Shown here: piece after piece, positions 10,404 to 19,428 of the stretch
Layout: each line of letters begins with the position of its first letter
Numbering within the stretch: position 1 is the stretch's first letter
DNA from: an uncultured Prevotellaceae bacterium
Lineage (GTDB): Bacteria; Bacteroidota; Bacteroidia; Bacteroidales; Bacteroidaceae
Reading direction: 5' to 3'
Assembly: GCA_902782305.1 (NCBI GenBank)
Contig: CACZMV010000014.1
Span: 1 to 57,077 of the forward strand
DNA: 57,077 bases
Notes under the pieces: model-generated
What the model was told of the DNA's origin: nothing
What the model saw: the letters and a program-made list of their open reading frames with translations, nothing else
Databases searched by the model: none
Translations under genes and position numbers: made by a program

Positions 10404-11572
10404 GCTTTTCGCTTGAGGGCCATCAACGTAATATCATCGCTCTGTGGAGCTTTTCCTGCAAAGGCTCTGACGTTCTCCAGTTGTGCAGCAATGATTTCCT
10501 GGCAATTCTTGTCCGTCAGCTTCTCCAATAGGTCTTGCATGCGCTGGTCGCCATATTCCTCCCATTGCTCGTTGAAGGCTTCGTTCACACCATCGGTGTA
10601 CATTAGCAGGGTGTCGCCCACATTCAGCTGTGCCTTATGGTTGTGATATTCCATACCCTCGATGCCACCCACCATGCAGTCGGTGCTCATAGGCATCATC
10701 TCCACCTTTCCGTTGGCTCTGAGTATGTAGGGCGAGTTATGTCCGCCATTGCTGTAGTCCAGTTCTCCCGTCTTGATGTTGTAAATAGCATAGAAAACCG
10801 TCACGAACATACAGTCTACCGACTCCTTGCTCAGCAGGTTGTTCGACTTTGTCAGACAGGCTCCTGGGTCGCCACCTTGCAGACCTATGGTCCTGATCAG
10901 CGTTCGGCTCACAGCCATGAAGATGGCAGCAGGAATACCTTTTCCACTGACATCAGCCATCACCACACCGATGTGGTCATCGTCTATGCGGAAGAAGTCG
11001 TAGAAGTCTCCACCCACATCCTTGGCAGGAGTCATCAGGGCTGCCAAGTCCAGTTCGCGCTCATTCTCGGGGAATGGCGGGAAGATGCGTGGCAGAATGG
11101 CTTGCTGAATCTCTGCAGCCACGGCCAGATCGGTCTTCAGCGACTCCAACTGCGAGTGCTCTTCTTGGGCTTTCTTGATGTAGTCTATCTGCTCGATGGC
11201 CTTCTCAATGGTCACGCTCAGGTCGTCCAGGTCAATGGGCTTGGTTGCAAAGTCGAAGGCACCGTTGTTCATGGCCGAACGGATGTTACCCATATCGCCA
11301 TAGGCACTCACCATGATACACTTCATGGCAGGGTTCTGCATCTCGTTAATCTTGGTCAGCAGGGTCAGTCCGTCCATTTCGGGCATGTTGATGTCCGACA
11401 GGATGATGTTGATGTCCTTCTGCTGGAGCATAATGGTCAGTGCTTCCAGACCGTTGTGGGCGAAGTAGAACTCATATTCTCCCTTACGTATTTTCCTGCG
11501 GAAATACTGCGTTAACAGCAGTTCGAGATCCATCTCGTCATCAACACTAAGTATTTTTACTGGTAATTCCAT
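10400..11572 (-). CDS. Response regulator with PP2C (SpoIIE/RsbU-type) phosphatase output
   Basis: A 390-residue fusion. The receiver domain (about 1-125) has the acidic pair D11/D12, phospho-acceptor D60 in LSDINMPEMDG, Ser89 and Lys111. A short coiled-coil linker with the RsbU-like AAEIQQAILPR follows. The PPM/SpoIIE phosphatase (about 170-388) has metal-binding GGDFYDFF (D189), ADVSGKG (D207), TDGVNEA and SDDITLM. RsbU-type enzymes dephosphorylate STAS anti-sigma antagonists in partner switching; no STAS or RsbW-like gene is in this window. It is the first gene of the five-gene operon; its natural phosphodonor is probably the soluble histidine kinase encoded downstream. Confidence 0.93.
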   Translation of the reverse strand: MELPVKILSVDDEMDLELLLTQYFRRKIRKGEYEFYFAHNGLEALTIMLQQKDINIILSDINMPEMDGLTLLTKINEMQNPAMKCIMVSAYGDMGNIRSAMNNGAFDFATKPIDLDDLSVTIEKAIEQIDYIKKAQEEHSQLESLKTDLAVAAEIQQAILPRIFPPFPENERELDLAALMTPAKDVGGDFYDFFRIDDDHIGVVMADVSGKGIPAAIFMAVSRTLIRTIGLQGGDPGACLTKSNNLLSKESVDCMFVTVFYAIYNIKTGELDYSNGGHNSPYILRANGKVEMMPMSTDCMVGGIEGMEYHNHKAQLNVGDTLLMYTDGVNEAFNEQWEEYGDQRMQDLLEKLTDKNCQEIIAAQLENVRAFAGKAPQSDDITLMALKRKA

Positions 11573-11610
11573 ATTTTAATAAAATTGTACAGGTACATTA
11601 ATATAATGGT

Positions 11611-11619
11611 GCAAATGTA
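11611..11619 (-). promoter_or_regulatory. Bacteroidota -7 box for the five-gene signalling operon
   Basis: The minus strand reads TACATTTGC, matching TAnnTTTG(C), 39 bp upstream of the phosphatase start codon. It is the only good match between this gene and the divergent gene. Confidence 0.6.
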
Positions 11620-11672
11620 GCGACTTTTTATTAAATATGCAAATAATTGTAGGAAAAATGAATTTTTTGTTG

Positions 11673-11724
11673 TAACTTTGCCATCAAGATGGCGAATTTA
11701 CAATGCACTCGGCATAAAAAATAA
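11673..11724 (+). promoter_or_regulatory. Upstream -7 box and possible 11-codon leader ORF
   Basis: TAACTTTGC at 11673-11681 matches the -7 consensus. It is followed by an ATG at 11689 opening MANLQCTRHKK and a TAA at 11722-11724, entirely upstream of a second, better promoter at 11758. This could be a leader peptide or chance. The -33 element is poor. Confidence 0.25.
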
Positions 11725-11734
11725 ATGGATTTAT

Positions 11735-11766
11735 TTTGTTCTGCTCTCGTTTTTTCGTAACTTTGT
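11735..11766 (+). promoter_or_regulatory. Bacteroidota promoter of the ATP-grasp/GH43 gene pair
   Basis: TTTG at 11735-11738 and TAACTTTGT at 11758-11766, 23 bp apart start to start, as expected for -33 and -7. The predicted transcript begins near 11773, which fixes the start codon at 11786 rather than the upstream in-frame ones. Confidence 0.65.
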
Positions 11767-11785
11767 GCCCCAAAGACGCGTGACG

Positions 11786-12823
11786 ATGGCGATATTACAC
11801 ATTTTTAATCCAGAACACGACATTGCGTTAGCCTCCAATTTGGCTAATTTCACGGCCCCTCATGCCGGTAGGCAGTTGAGGGCCGACCTTGGCTTCTTGC
11901 CCGTTCTTTGGGCTAGTGAGGGCGATGTGGTGTTGGTCGATAATGTGGAACATGCCCAGAAAGCCTGTCGTCGATTACGCCGTTGTGCAGGCGTGCAGTT
12001 TGCCAGCGTTCCCCCTCAGGAGATAGATGGAATTCAGGTCTGGGGCTGGGATAAGGCCCTGAAAGCCCAACTGAAACGGAAGGGTGTTGCCCCCTCGTTG
12101 TTACCCTCTGATGCCTATCTCGAGCACATCCGTCTTTTGTCTCATCGTCGCACGTCAGCCCGACTGTTACCCCTCTTGCAGATGCAGGGAACGGTGGGCG
12201 AATCCTACGAATGCGTGAAGCCCGAAGAGGTGGAAAAGCTTTTGCAAAAATACGGACAAGTTGTTATGAAGGCCCCTTGGTCGTCGAGTGGGCGAGGGCT
12301 CCGCTTTTGCGACGCTGCGCGTCTAGTGAATAGTGAAAAGTTAATAGTGAATAATTGGCTGCGCAACGTGATTTTCAGGCAGGGAAGCATCATGGTAGAG
12401 CCTTTTTATGACAAGGTAAAGGACTTCGGCATGGAGTTTTCTGCTGACGGACAAGGCCACATTCACTACGAAGGACTCTCCCTGTTCCATACCGTCAATG
12501 GGGCTTATGTGGGCAATATCTTGGCTACTGAGCGCACCAAGCAAGAAATGTTAAGTCGCTATATCCCAGCAGATTTTATCAGATGCATTCGAGAAAAGAT
12601 TATATCCCTTCTCGACTTGGGTAACTATGCAGGTCCCTTTGGCATCGACATGATGATAGTCAAGTCGCCCAGTGGTTTCCTGCTCCATCCCTGTGTCGAA
12701 ATCAACTTGCGCAGAACCATGGGCCATGTGGCGCTCTCGCTCACCCCTGATGATGATGACATCGTGAAGGTGATGCGCATTGAACTGACCGATCATTACA
12801 AACTCAAAATAAACAAACTATGA
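11786..12823 (+). CDS. ATP-grasp-like protein of unknown substrate
   Basis: 345 residues beginning MAILHIFNPEHDIALA. The reading frame is open further upstream, but the -7 box at 11758 puts the start here. MKAPWSSSGRGLRF resembles the glycine-rich nucleotide-binding loop of ATP-grasp enzymes, and GPFGIDMMIV with HPCVEINLRRTMGH resembles the C-terminal metal-binding Asp/Glu/Asn part. The family is a conserved Bacteroidota hypothetical; ligase activity is an inference. Odd: at 12322-12355 the frame runs through a tandem 7-bp repeat (AGTGAAT units) that encodes LVNSEKLIVNN next to the ATP-grasp loop. The stop overlaps the GH43 start by 4 bp, so the two are translationally coupled, although no functional link is evident. 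Confidence 0.7.
   Translation: MAILHIFNPEHDIALASNLANFTAPHAGRQLRADLGFLPVLWASEGDVVLVDNVEHAQKACRRLRRCAGVQFASVPPQEIDGIQVWGWDKALKAQLKRKGVAPSLLPSDAYLEHIRLLSHRRTSARLLPLLQMQGTVGESYECVKPEEVEKLLQKYGQVVMKAPWSSSGRGLRFCDAARLVNSEKLIVNNWLRNVIFRQGSIMVEPFYDKVKDFGMEFSADGQGHIHYEGLSLFHTVNGAYVGNILATERTKQEMLSRYIPADFIRCIREKIISLLDLGNYAGPFGIDMMIVKSPSGFLLHPCVEINLRRTMGHVALSLTPDDDDIVKVMRIELTDHYKLKINKL
12322..12355 (+). repeat. Heptamer array (AGTGAAT) inside the ATP-grasp gene
   Basis: AGTGAAT, AGTGAAA, AGTTAAT, AGTGAAT in tandem, preceded by GCGCGTCTAG. The reading frame stays open through it. The same family forms the long inverted arrays at 31961 and 32820. Confidence 0.85.
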
Positions 12824-14493
12824 GAAGAACTATTTTTACAATTCTTACACTCTCTGCACTCACTGTCAGTGCACAGTACAAGTCGCAGGTGTGGTCGCCC
12901 GACAATGGCGATGGCACCTACACCAACCCAGTGATTAATGCCGATTACTCCGACCCTGATGTCTGCGTAGGACCCTCGGGCGAGGATTATTACATGACGG
13001 CTTCCTCGTTCCAGTGCACCCCTGGATTGCCTATCCTGCACTCTAAGGACTTGGTCAACTGGGAAATCATGGGCTATGCCCTGAAGAATCTCTATGAGGG
13101 CGACGATGCGTTGCTCCATCATTTCAGCACGCCCCAGCACGGCGCTGGCGTGTGGGCACCCAGCATCCGCTATCATCAGGGGTGGTACTACATCTATTGG
13201 GGCGACCCCGACTATGGTGTATATATGGTCAAGACGCAGAATCCCGCTGGCGAGTGGGAACAGCCAGTCTGTGTCATTCGTGGCAAGGGCTATATCGACA
13301 CCACTCCGCTGTGGGACGACGATGGCCGTTGCTATCTGGTCAACGGATGGGCCAATTCGCGCTCTAAGTTTGCCTCCGTGCTCACCGTTCGCGAGATGTC
13401 TGCCGATGGCACCAAGGCTATCGGACAACCCGTCATCGTGTTCGACGGCAATGGCACTGAGAATCGCACCTGCGAAGGTCCTAAGTTCTATAAGCGTGAG
13501 GGCTGGTACTGGATTATGTGTCCTGCGGGAGGTGTTCCCGACGGTTTCCAGTTGGCCATGCGCTCCAAGTCGCCCTACGGTCCTTACGAACATAAGATTG
13601 TGTTGACTCAGGGCAAGACCAACATCAACGGCCCTCATCAGGGCGGTTGGGTACATACCAAGTATGGTGAAGACTGGTTCCTCCATTTCCAGGACAAGGA
13701 AGCCTACGGTCGTGTCGTTCATCTGAATCCCGTCGATTGGTCAACGGGATGGCCCATTATGGGTAAGAAGGGCGAGCCTGTCACCACCTATAAGAAACCC
13801 CAGTCATCATCCAATGTCATTGTGAATCCTGTGGAGAGCGATGAGTTTAATGCCCCCGTCATTGGCAAACAATGGGAATGGCACGCTAATTACGACGAGA
13901 AGTTCGGTGTTCCCACTGCTTTTGGCACCATGCGTATCTATACCTATAAGCTTTCTACCAATTGGAAGAATCTGTGGGAAGTGCCCAATCTCTTCCTCCA
14001 GAAGACCCCTGCCGACGAGTTCACCGTTACCGCTAAGCTTCGTTTCACCTCGAAGGCCGATGGTCAGATGGGTGGCCTCATCATGATGGGACATAACTAT
14101 CAGGCACTGGTTGTCAAGCGGGTAGGGAAGGAGTTCCAGTTGCTCGTGCTCTCCTGCGAGGATGCCGATCGTGGCAAGGCTCAGAAAGAAGAGCTGATTG
14201 CCACGCTGAAGCCCACTGCCGAGGACAAGATAGACTACAAGCCCGGCATCCACCAGGACATCTACCTGCGCCTCAAGGTCACCAATGCTGAAGCAGGCGT
14301 TGCCCATGGTGGCAATCCTATGGTCAGCTTCGCGTGGAGCCAGAACGGCAAGAAGTTCAAGGACTGCGGTGGCTCCTACACCATGAAGCAAGGCAAGTGG
14401 ATTGGTGCCAAGTTCGGTTTCGTCTCCGTCGATACCAATCCCAAGACCGACCGCGGTTGGTTGGATGCCGACTGGATTCGCGTCACCAAATAA
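12820..14493 (+). CDS. Secreted glycoside hydrolase family 43 (beta-xylosidase/arabinofuranosidase type)
   Basis: A 557-residue enzyme. A signal peptide ends at TVSAQ (residue 19), so it is periplasmic or outer-surface. The five-bladed GH43 catalytic domain starts NADYSDPDV with the predicted general base D45; the pKa-tuning Asp is D160 in GYIDTTPLW and the general acid is E219 in TCEGPKFYK. From about residue 330 a beta-sandwich domain follows (WEWHANYDEKFG onward), as in two-domain GH43 enzymes active on xylan or arabinan side chains. The exact substrate cannot be read from the sequence. It is coupled by a 4-bp overlap to the ATP-grasp-like gene and ends before a shared terminator. Confidence 0.9.
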   Translation: MRRTIFTILTLSALTVSAQYKSQVWSPDNGDGTYTNPVINADYSDPDVCVGPSGEDYYMTASSFQCTPGLPILHSKDLVNWEIMGYALKNLYEGDDALLHHFSTPQHGAGVWAPSIRYHQGWYYIYWGDPDYGVYMVKTQNPAGEWEQPVCVIRGKGYIDTTPLWDDDGRCYLVNGWANSRSKFASVLTVREMSADGTKAIGQPVIVFDGNGTENRTCEGPKFYKREGWYWIMCPAGGVPDGFQLAMRSKSPYGPYEHKIVLTQGKTNINGPHQGGWVHTKYGEDWFLHFQDKEAYGRVVHLNPVDWSTGWPIMGKKGEPVTTYKKPQSSSNVIVNPVESDEFNAPVIGKQWEWHANYDEKFGVPTAFGTMRIYTYKLSTNWKNLWEVPNLFLQKTPADEFTVTAKLRFTSKADGQMGGLIMMGHNYQALVVKRVGKEFQLLVLSCEDADRGKAQKEELIATLKPTAEDKIDYKPGIHQDIYLRLKVTNAEAGVAHGGNPMVSFAWSQNGKKFKDCGGSYTMKQGKWIGAKFGFVSVDTNPKTDRGWLDADWIRVTK

Positions 14494-14511
14494 GCAAGAA
14501 TATTGGAAAAA

Positions 14512-14541
14512 GAAAAGCGGGATGTTAAAGTCCCGCTTTCT
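14512..14541. terminator. Bidirectional terminator between GH43 and pyrF
   Basis: AAAGCGGGA (14514-14522), 8-base loop, TCCCGCTTT (14531-14539), with A-rich and T-rich sides. It serves the convergent GH43 and pyrF genes; the pyrF stop codon lies in the loop. Confidence 0.85.
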
Positions 14542-15382
14542 TTAGTTCTTCGTCCATTTGTTGTTGTAGCTCTTGGGCCTTTTGGGCTGCTACTTCTGCG
14601 AAGTCGTCGCCGCTGGAGGCGTAGATGATGCCTCGGGAGGAATTGACCAGCAGACCACAGTCGCTGTTCATGCCGTATTGGCAGACTTCCTGAAGACTGC
14701 CGCCCTGGGCACCAACGCCTGGAACGAGGAGGAAGTGGTTGGGAACCAGCTTGCGGATGTCCTCGAACATACGGCCTTGGGTGGCACCAACAACATACAT
14801 CATATTGTCCTTATTGCCCCATTGCTGGCTCTGCTTCAGCACCTTCTCGAAAAGGCGCTCGCCATTGGCATCCTCCGTCAGTTGGAAGTCGTGTGAGCCC
14901 TTGTTCGAGGTGAGTGCCAACAGGATGACCCACTTGTCGTCATAGCCCAGGAACGGGGTAACGCTGTCTTCGCCCATATAGGGGGCAACGGTGAGTGCAT
15001 CGACATCATATTCCTCGAAGAAGGTTTTGGCATACATCTTCGACGTGTTGCCGATATCACCACGCTTGGCATCAGCAATGATGAAGTGGTTGGGGTATTC
15101 CTCCTTCAGGTAGTCGATGGTTGCCTCGAAAGCCAGGATGCCATCGACTCCGTAAGCCTCGTAGAAAGCCAAATTGGGCTTGTAAGCCACGCAGTAGGGG
15201 GCAGTGGCATCGATGATGAGGGCGTTGAACTCGCAGAGGGCGCGGAAGATGTAGTCGTCGCCATCCTGAGCCTTTGCCTCGTCGATGATGCACTGGGGTA
15301 TCTTGTTGATGTCGGTATCGAGACCAACACAGAGAAACGAGCGTTTCTCGCGGATTTGCTGTATTAATTCTTGTCTGTTCAT
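14525..15382 (-). CDS. pyrF: Orotidine 5'-phosphate decarboxylase
   Basis: 285 residues. Last step of UMP synthesis: OMP to UMP and CO2, cytosolic. It belongs to the longer (type 2) OMP decarboxylases: [14 protein letters not shown] at the start, the catalytic [15 protein letters not shown] with the Lys/Asp charge network, and a phosphate-binding [10 protein letters not shown] near the C-terminus. It overlaps prfA by 4 bp in the purM-prfA-pyrF group. Confidence 0.96.
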   Translation of the reverse strand: MNRQELIQQIREKRSFLCVGLDTDINKIPQCIIDEAKAQDGDDYIFRALCEFNALIIDATAPYCVAYKPNLAFYEAYGVDGILAFEATIDYLKEEYPNHFIIADAKRGDIGNTSKMYAKTFFEEYDVDALTVAPYMGEDSVTPFLGYDDKWVILLALTSNKGSHDFQLTEDANGERLFEKVLKQSQQWGNKDNMMYVVGATQGRMFEDIRKLVPNHFLLVPGVGAQGGSLQEVCQYGMNSDCGLLVNSSRGIIYASSGDDFAEVAAQKAQELQQQMDEELKKAGL

Positions 15383-16488
15383 AGTTCTGTTTCTTTCATG
15401 CGTTCTGCATTCTCAGCCACGGTGAGGGCATCGATCATGGGCTGGATGTCGCCACCGAGGAAGCCTTGCAGGTCGTGAGTGGTATAGCCGATGCGATGGT
15501 CGGTCACGCGACCCTGTGGGAAGTTATAGGTACGGATCTTGGCCGAACGGTCGCCCGTAGAGACGAGGCTCTTACGACGAGAGGCGATGTCGTCCATATA
15601 CTTCTGATGCTCCTTATCATATATAAAGGTGTACAGGCGCGAGAGTGCGCGTTCCTTATTCTTAGGCTGGTCGCGCGTCTCGGTACATTCAATCAGGATT
15701 TCCTCGGTCTCGCCTGTATTGGGGTTCTTCCACATATAGCGCAGACGAACGCCCGATTCCACCTTGTTGACGTTCTGACCACCGGCACCACTGGAACGGA
15801 AGGTGTCCCACTTGATTTCGCCCTCGTTGACGTGTACCTCGAACTTATCAGCCTCAGGCAGTACGGCAACGGTAGCGGCAGAGGTGTGCATGCGGCCCTG
15901 TGTCTCAGTGGCAGGTACGCGCTGAACACGATGAACGCCCGACTCATACTTCAACGTGCCATAGACATCAGCACCAGAGACGGCAAAGTCGATTTCCTTG
16001 AAACCACCCACAGCACCTTCAGAGACGCTGGTGATGGAGAGTTGCCAACCCTTGGAATCGCAGTAGCTCTTGTACATCTTGAAGAGGTCGCCGGCAAAGA
16101 GGCAAGCCTCGTCGCCACCCGTACCGGCACGGATTTCCATCTGCACATTCTTAGCATCCTCGGGGTCCTTGGGGATGAGGGCAATCTTGATTTCTTCTTC
16201 CAACTTGGGTTGCAGGGCTTCGTTGTCAGCCAATTCCTCGCGAGCCATCTCCTTCATCTCTGGGTCGCTCTCGTTGGCGAGGATGTCCTTAGCCTCACGG
16301 ATGCTGTTGAGACAGGCGATGTAACGCTTGCGGGCATCCATGATGTCGCCCAAGTCCTTATACTCCTTGGTAAGTTTGACAAAGCGGTTCTGGTCGGCAA
16401 TCACCTCAGGGTCGGTAATCAGCGTGGAAACCTCCTCAAAGCGAGCCTCCAGACCGTCCAATTTCTGTAATATACTGTTATTCTCCAT
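15379..16488 (-). CDS. prfA: Peptide chain release factor 1
   Basis: 369 residues. Recognises UAA and UAG stop codons and triggers peptide release. The GGQ loop is visible in [18 protein letters not shown], and the anticodon-like region [12 protein letters not shown] corresponds to the PxT motif of RF1 (RF2 has SPF). Standard length for the family. Its start ATG overlaps the purM stop as TAATG. Confidence 0.96.
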   Translation of the reverse strand: MENNSILQKLDGLEARFEEVSTLITDPEVIADQNRFVKLTKEYKDLGDIMDARKRYIACLNSIREAKDILANESDPEMKEMAREELADNEALQPKLEEEIKIALIPKDPEDAKNVQMEIRAGTGGDEACLFAGDLFKMYKSYCDSKGWQLSITSVSEGAVGGFKEIDFAVSGADVYGTLKYESGVHRVQRVPATETQGRMHTSAATVAVLPEADKFEVHVNEGEIKWDTFRSSGAGGQNVNKVESGVRLRYMWKNPNTGETEEILIECTETRDQPKNKERALSRLYTFIYDKEHQKYMDDIASRRKSLVSTGDRSAKIRTYNFPQGRVTDHRIGYTTHDLQGFLGGDIQPMIDALTVAENAERMKETEL

Positions 16489-17651
16489 TAGTAGTTAAAT
16501 TCTCCAAATTCTGATTGAATCGTCAGGCTCTTGGGACCTTCCTCGATGTGACCCACCACTTGTGCATCGATGTTGAACGAACGAGAGAGGGCAATGACCT
16601 GATCGGCCACCTCAGGACGCACATAAATTTCCATGCGATGTCCCATGTTGAACACCTGGTACATTTCCTTCCAGTCGGTGCCTGAGCATTCGTGGATGGC
16701 ACGGAAGAGTGGGGGAACGGGGAACATGTTGTCCTTGATGACACGGCAATTGTCGTTGACGAAGTGGAGCACCTTGGTCTGAGCACCACCTGTGCAATGC
16801 ACCATACCGTGGATTTCGGGGCGCAATTCATCGAGCAGCTTCTTGATGACGGGAGCGTAGGTGCGGGTGGGCGACAGCACCAATTGTCCGGCATTGACGG
16901 GAGAACCCTCGACAGGGTCGGTCAACTGATATTTGCCGCTGTAAACCAATTCGTTAGGCACAGCATGGTCGAAGCTCTCGGGATACTTCTCAGCCAGATA
17001 CTTGGCAAAGACATCGTGGCGGGCAGAGGTGAGTCCGTTGGAGCCCATACCACCGTTGTAGCGCTTCTCGTAAGTGGCCTGACCCGTAGAGGAAAGACCT
17101 ACGATGACATCGCCCGGACGGATGTTGGCATTGTCGATGACGTCAGCGCGACGCATGCGACAGGTAACGGTAGAATCGACGATGATGGTGCGCACGAGGT
17201 CGCCCACATCAGCGGTCTCGCCTCCTGTAGGATAAATGCCAATGCCCATCTCACGCAGTTCAGCCAACAGCTCGTCGGTGCCATTGATGATGGCCGAGAT
17301 GACCTCGCCCGGAACGAGCATCTTGTTGCGCCCGATGGTACTGGAAACGAGGATGTTATCGACAGCACCCACACAGAGCAAGTCGTCGGTATTCATGACG
17401 ATGGCATCCTGGGCAATGCCCTTCCATACGGAGAGGTCGCCCGTTTCCTTCCAATACATATAGGCCAGACTGGACTTGGTGCCTGCACCGTCGGCATGCA
17501 TGATGTTACAATAGTCGGGGTCGCCACCTAAGATATCAGGGATAATCTTGCAGAAGGCCTGTGGGAAGATACCCTTGTCAATGTTCTTGATGGCGTTATG
17601 TACGTCCTCTTTGGCAGCACTCACGCCACGCATCATATATCTGTTATCCAT
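16488..17651 (-). CDS. purM: Phosphoribosylformylglycinamidine cyclo-ligase (AIR synthetase)
   Basis: 387 residues. Fifth step of purine synthesis: FGAM plus ATP to AIR. Family features: MHADGAGTKSSLAYMYW, GIAQDAIVMNTDDLLCVGA (ATP/metal loop), IYPTGGETADVGDL and GLSSTGQATYEKRYNGGMGSN. It is the longer Bacteroidota form of the enzyme. It lies 9 bp after lemA and is coupled to prfA downstream. Confidence 0.94.
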   Translation of the reverse strand: MDNRYMMRGVSAAKEDVHNAIKNIDKGIFPQAFCKIIPDILGGDPDYCNIMHADGAGTKSSLAYMYWKETGDLSVWKGIAQDAIVMNTDDLLCVGAVDNILVSSTIGRNKMLVPGEVISAIINGTDELLAELREMGIGIYPTGGETADVGDLVRTIIVDSTVTCRMRRADVIDNANIRPGDVIVGLSSTGQATYEKRYNGGMGSNGLTSARHDVFAKYLAEKYPESFDHAVPNELVYSGKYQLTDPVEGSPVNAGQLVLSPTRTYAPVIKKLLDELRPEIHGMVHCTGGAQTKVLHFVNDNCRVIKDNMFPVPPLFRAIHECSGTDWKEMYQVFNMGHRMEIYVRPEVADQVIALSRSFNIDAQVVGHIEEGPKSLTIQSEFGEFNY

Positions 17652-17660
17652 TGCTTTTCT

Positions 17661-18248
17661 TTAGAATTTTACTTGGGGAGCTTTCTCAGCACCAGCGTCA
17701 GCCTGGAACTTGTCCATGGTGTTGAAACCGAAGATGCCAGCAAGGATGTTCTTGGGGAACTTACGGATGTAGGTGTTGTAGTTCTGAACGACACCATTAA
17801 ACGTGTTGCGAGCCTCGTTGATGCGGTTCTCAGTGCCTTCCAGCTGTACCTGCAGGTCGCGGAAGTTCTCGTTGGCCTTCAGGTCGGGATAGTTCTCCTG
17901 GATGGCAATCAGCTTGCCCAGAGCAGCACCCAGTTCGCCCTGTGCCTGCTGGTATTCCTTCAACTTCTCGGGAGTCATGTTAGAGGGGTCGATGGTTACC
18001 TGAGTAGCCTTGGCACGTGCATTGACAACACCCTCGAGGGTCTCCTTCTCGTGTGAGGCATATCCCTTGACAACCTCCACGAGGTTAGGAATAAGGTCTG
18101 CACGACGCTGGTAAGCGGACTGAACGTTAGCGAAAGCAGTAGTAGCCTTCTCCTGTTCTCCAACCATTGAATTGTAAGCACTTGAAGCCCACAGGGCAAC
18201 AATCACCACAGCTGCGATGATTCCGATAGTTGATTTACTTAATTTCAT
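17661..18248 (-). CDS. lemA: LemA family membrane protein
   Basis: 195 residues with one N-terminal membrane helix (TIGIIAAVVIVALWASS) followed by the conserved helical LemA domain: NVQSAYQRRADLIPNLVEVVKGYASHEKETLE and YNTYIRKFPKNILAGIFGF. The function of LemA proteins is not settled; they are commonly encoded next to TPM-domain proteins, as here. Confidence 0.93.
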   Translation of the reverse strand: MKLSKSTIGIIAAVVIVALWASSAYNSMVGEQEKATTAFANVQSAYQRRADLIPNLVEVVKGYASHEKETLEGVVNARAKATQVTIDPSNMTPEKLKEYQQAQGELGAALGKLIAIQENYPDLKANENFRDLQVQLEGTENRINEARNTFNGVVQNYNTYIRKFPKNILAGIFGFNTMDKFQADAGAEKAPQVKF

Positions 18249-18287
18249 AATGCATTATTTTTTAAAAGTTAATAAATTCGTTGTTGT

Positions 18288-19415
18288 TTACCAGCGTGAA
18301 GTAGCTCCACCACCCCCGAAGGAACCTCCTCCGAAGTGGCCACCTCCGCCACCGCTGCTGAAGCCTCCGCCTCCTCCACCGAAGCCTCCGAAACCACCCC
18401 CGCTACTGCTATGGGATTCTTCGTAGAACGGATTGGCGAGCAGGGAAGCTGCTCCAGCCATTCCCAGCCAGTGGTATTGACGGTTCTTGCGCAGGAAGAA
18501 TACACACCATGCGATGATGACCAACAGGGTGATGCCCATCGTTGCCAGACCTTCATCCACATCATCGTCAGCATCAGCAAGCAGGTTGGACATCTGTGGC
18601 AATTGCTTCTTCTGAAGGGTAGAGTAGAGGGCTTCCGTCAGATAGAACATGGCGCTATCGGGCATCTCGGCACGCATGGCTGGCACGACATATTGCTGTT
18701 CCAGACGATGGCACTCGGCATCCGTCAAATCAGCCTCCAAGGCACGTCCTGGCGAGATGTTGATGCTGTGGTCCTGATAGCCCACCACCACCATAAGTCC
18801 TTTGTTGCCATAGCCCACACCATATTTATTACCCACATTCTGGGCAAAACGGAAGGGATCGTCGTTCTCGATATGGTTGACCACGATGACGACAGACTGC
18901 ACGCCCAGCTCGTTGTCCAGACGCTTCAGCGTGATGTTCATGTGGTCAACGGTTTGCTGGGTCAGTACGTGATCGGGATTGGAGACATACTGTGTGGAAT
19001 CCTGCAAGAAGGGGATGGGGATGTTCTCAGCATTCCAGAGGGTAGTCTCTTGAGGGGCGCTGACAGCCTGTGAGGTTTCAGCAAAAGAGGGCTCCTCAGA
19101 CCATGGCATGGCAGCACTACAGCATACCATGGCGAAGATGATACCGATATAGAACACTTTTCCCCAAATCTTACGGGTCTTGGTCCATTGAGGGTTAGCC
19201 TTCTTATATTCTTCAAAAATCGTTTTCCTTTTGCCAAAGTATTCCTGAGCCAGTTCCTCATATTTCTCAGAGTATTGGCGCTTCAGCTTTGACGATGTCA
19301 GCTTCTGCAACAGTCCTTGTTGCGAGGACTCCATATCGTAGGATTCCTCCAGGGCCGTGATGGCGTCGTTGTACTGACGGGTCAGGATATCGATTTGATT
19401 GATGTATTCTGCCAT
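18288..19415 (-). CDS. TPM-domain membrane protein (YgcG-like)
   Basis: About 375 residues from the ATG at 19415 (MAEYINQIDILTRQ); a longer reading would begin inside aroE. An N-terminal helical region is followed by a membrane helix (VFYIGIIFAMVCCSAAMPW), the TPM domain (VSNPDHVLTQQTVDHMNITL onward, with the acidic residues typical of the fold), a second membrane segment (MGITLLVIIAWCVFFL) and a long Gly/Ser/Phe-rich tail ending GGGATSRW. The tail is typical of this family. TPM proteins are membrane-associated and often paired with LemA; a phosphatase activity is known for the plant homologue only. Confidence 0.85.
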   Translation of the reverse strand: MAEYINQIDILTRQYNDAITALEESYDMESSQQGLLQKLTSSKLKRQYSEKYEELAQEYFGKRKTIFEEYKKANPQWTKTRKIWGKVFYIGIIFAMVCCSAAMPWSEEPSFAETSQAVSAPQETTLWNAENIPIPFLQDSTQYVSNPDHVLTQQTVDHMNITLKRLDNELGVQSVVIVVNHIENDDPFRFAQNVGNKYGVGYGNKGLMVVVGYQDHSINISPGRALEADLTDAECHRLEQQYVVPAMRAEMPDSAMFYLTEALYSTLQKKQLPQMSNLLADADDDVDEGLATMGITLLVIIAWCVFFLRKNRQYHWLGMAGAASLLANPFYEESHSSSGGGFGGFGGGGGGFSSGGGGGHFGGGSFGGGGATSRW

Positions 19416-19428
19416 TGTTACGTTGTCT

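Noticed and set aside
12796-13722. 308-aa ORF antisense to the GH43 gene
   Set aside because: The plus strand encodes a clear GH43 enzyme with catalytic residues; the antisense frame has no family features.
15466-16470. 334-aa ORF antisense to prfA
   Set aside because: Shadow of a certain release factor gene.
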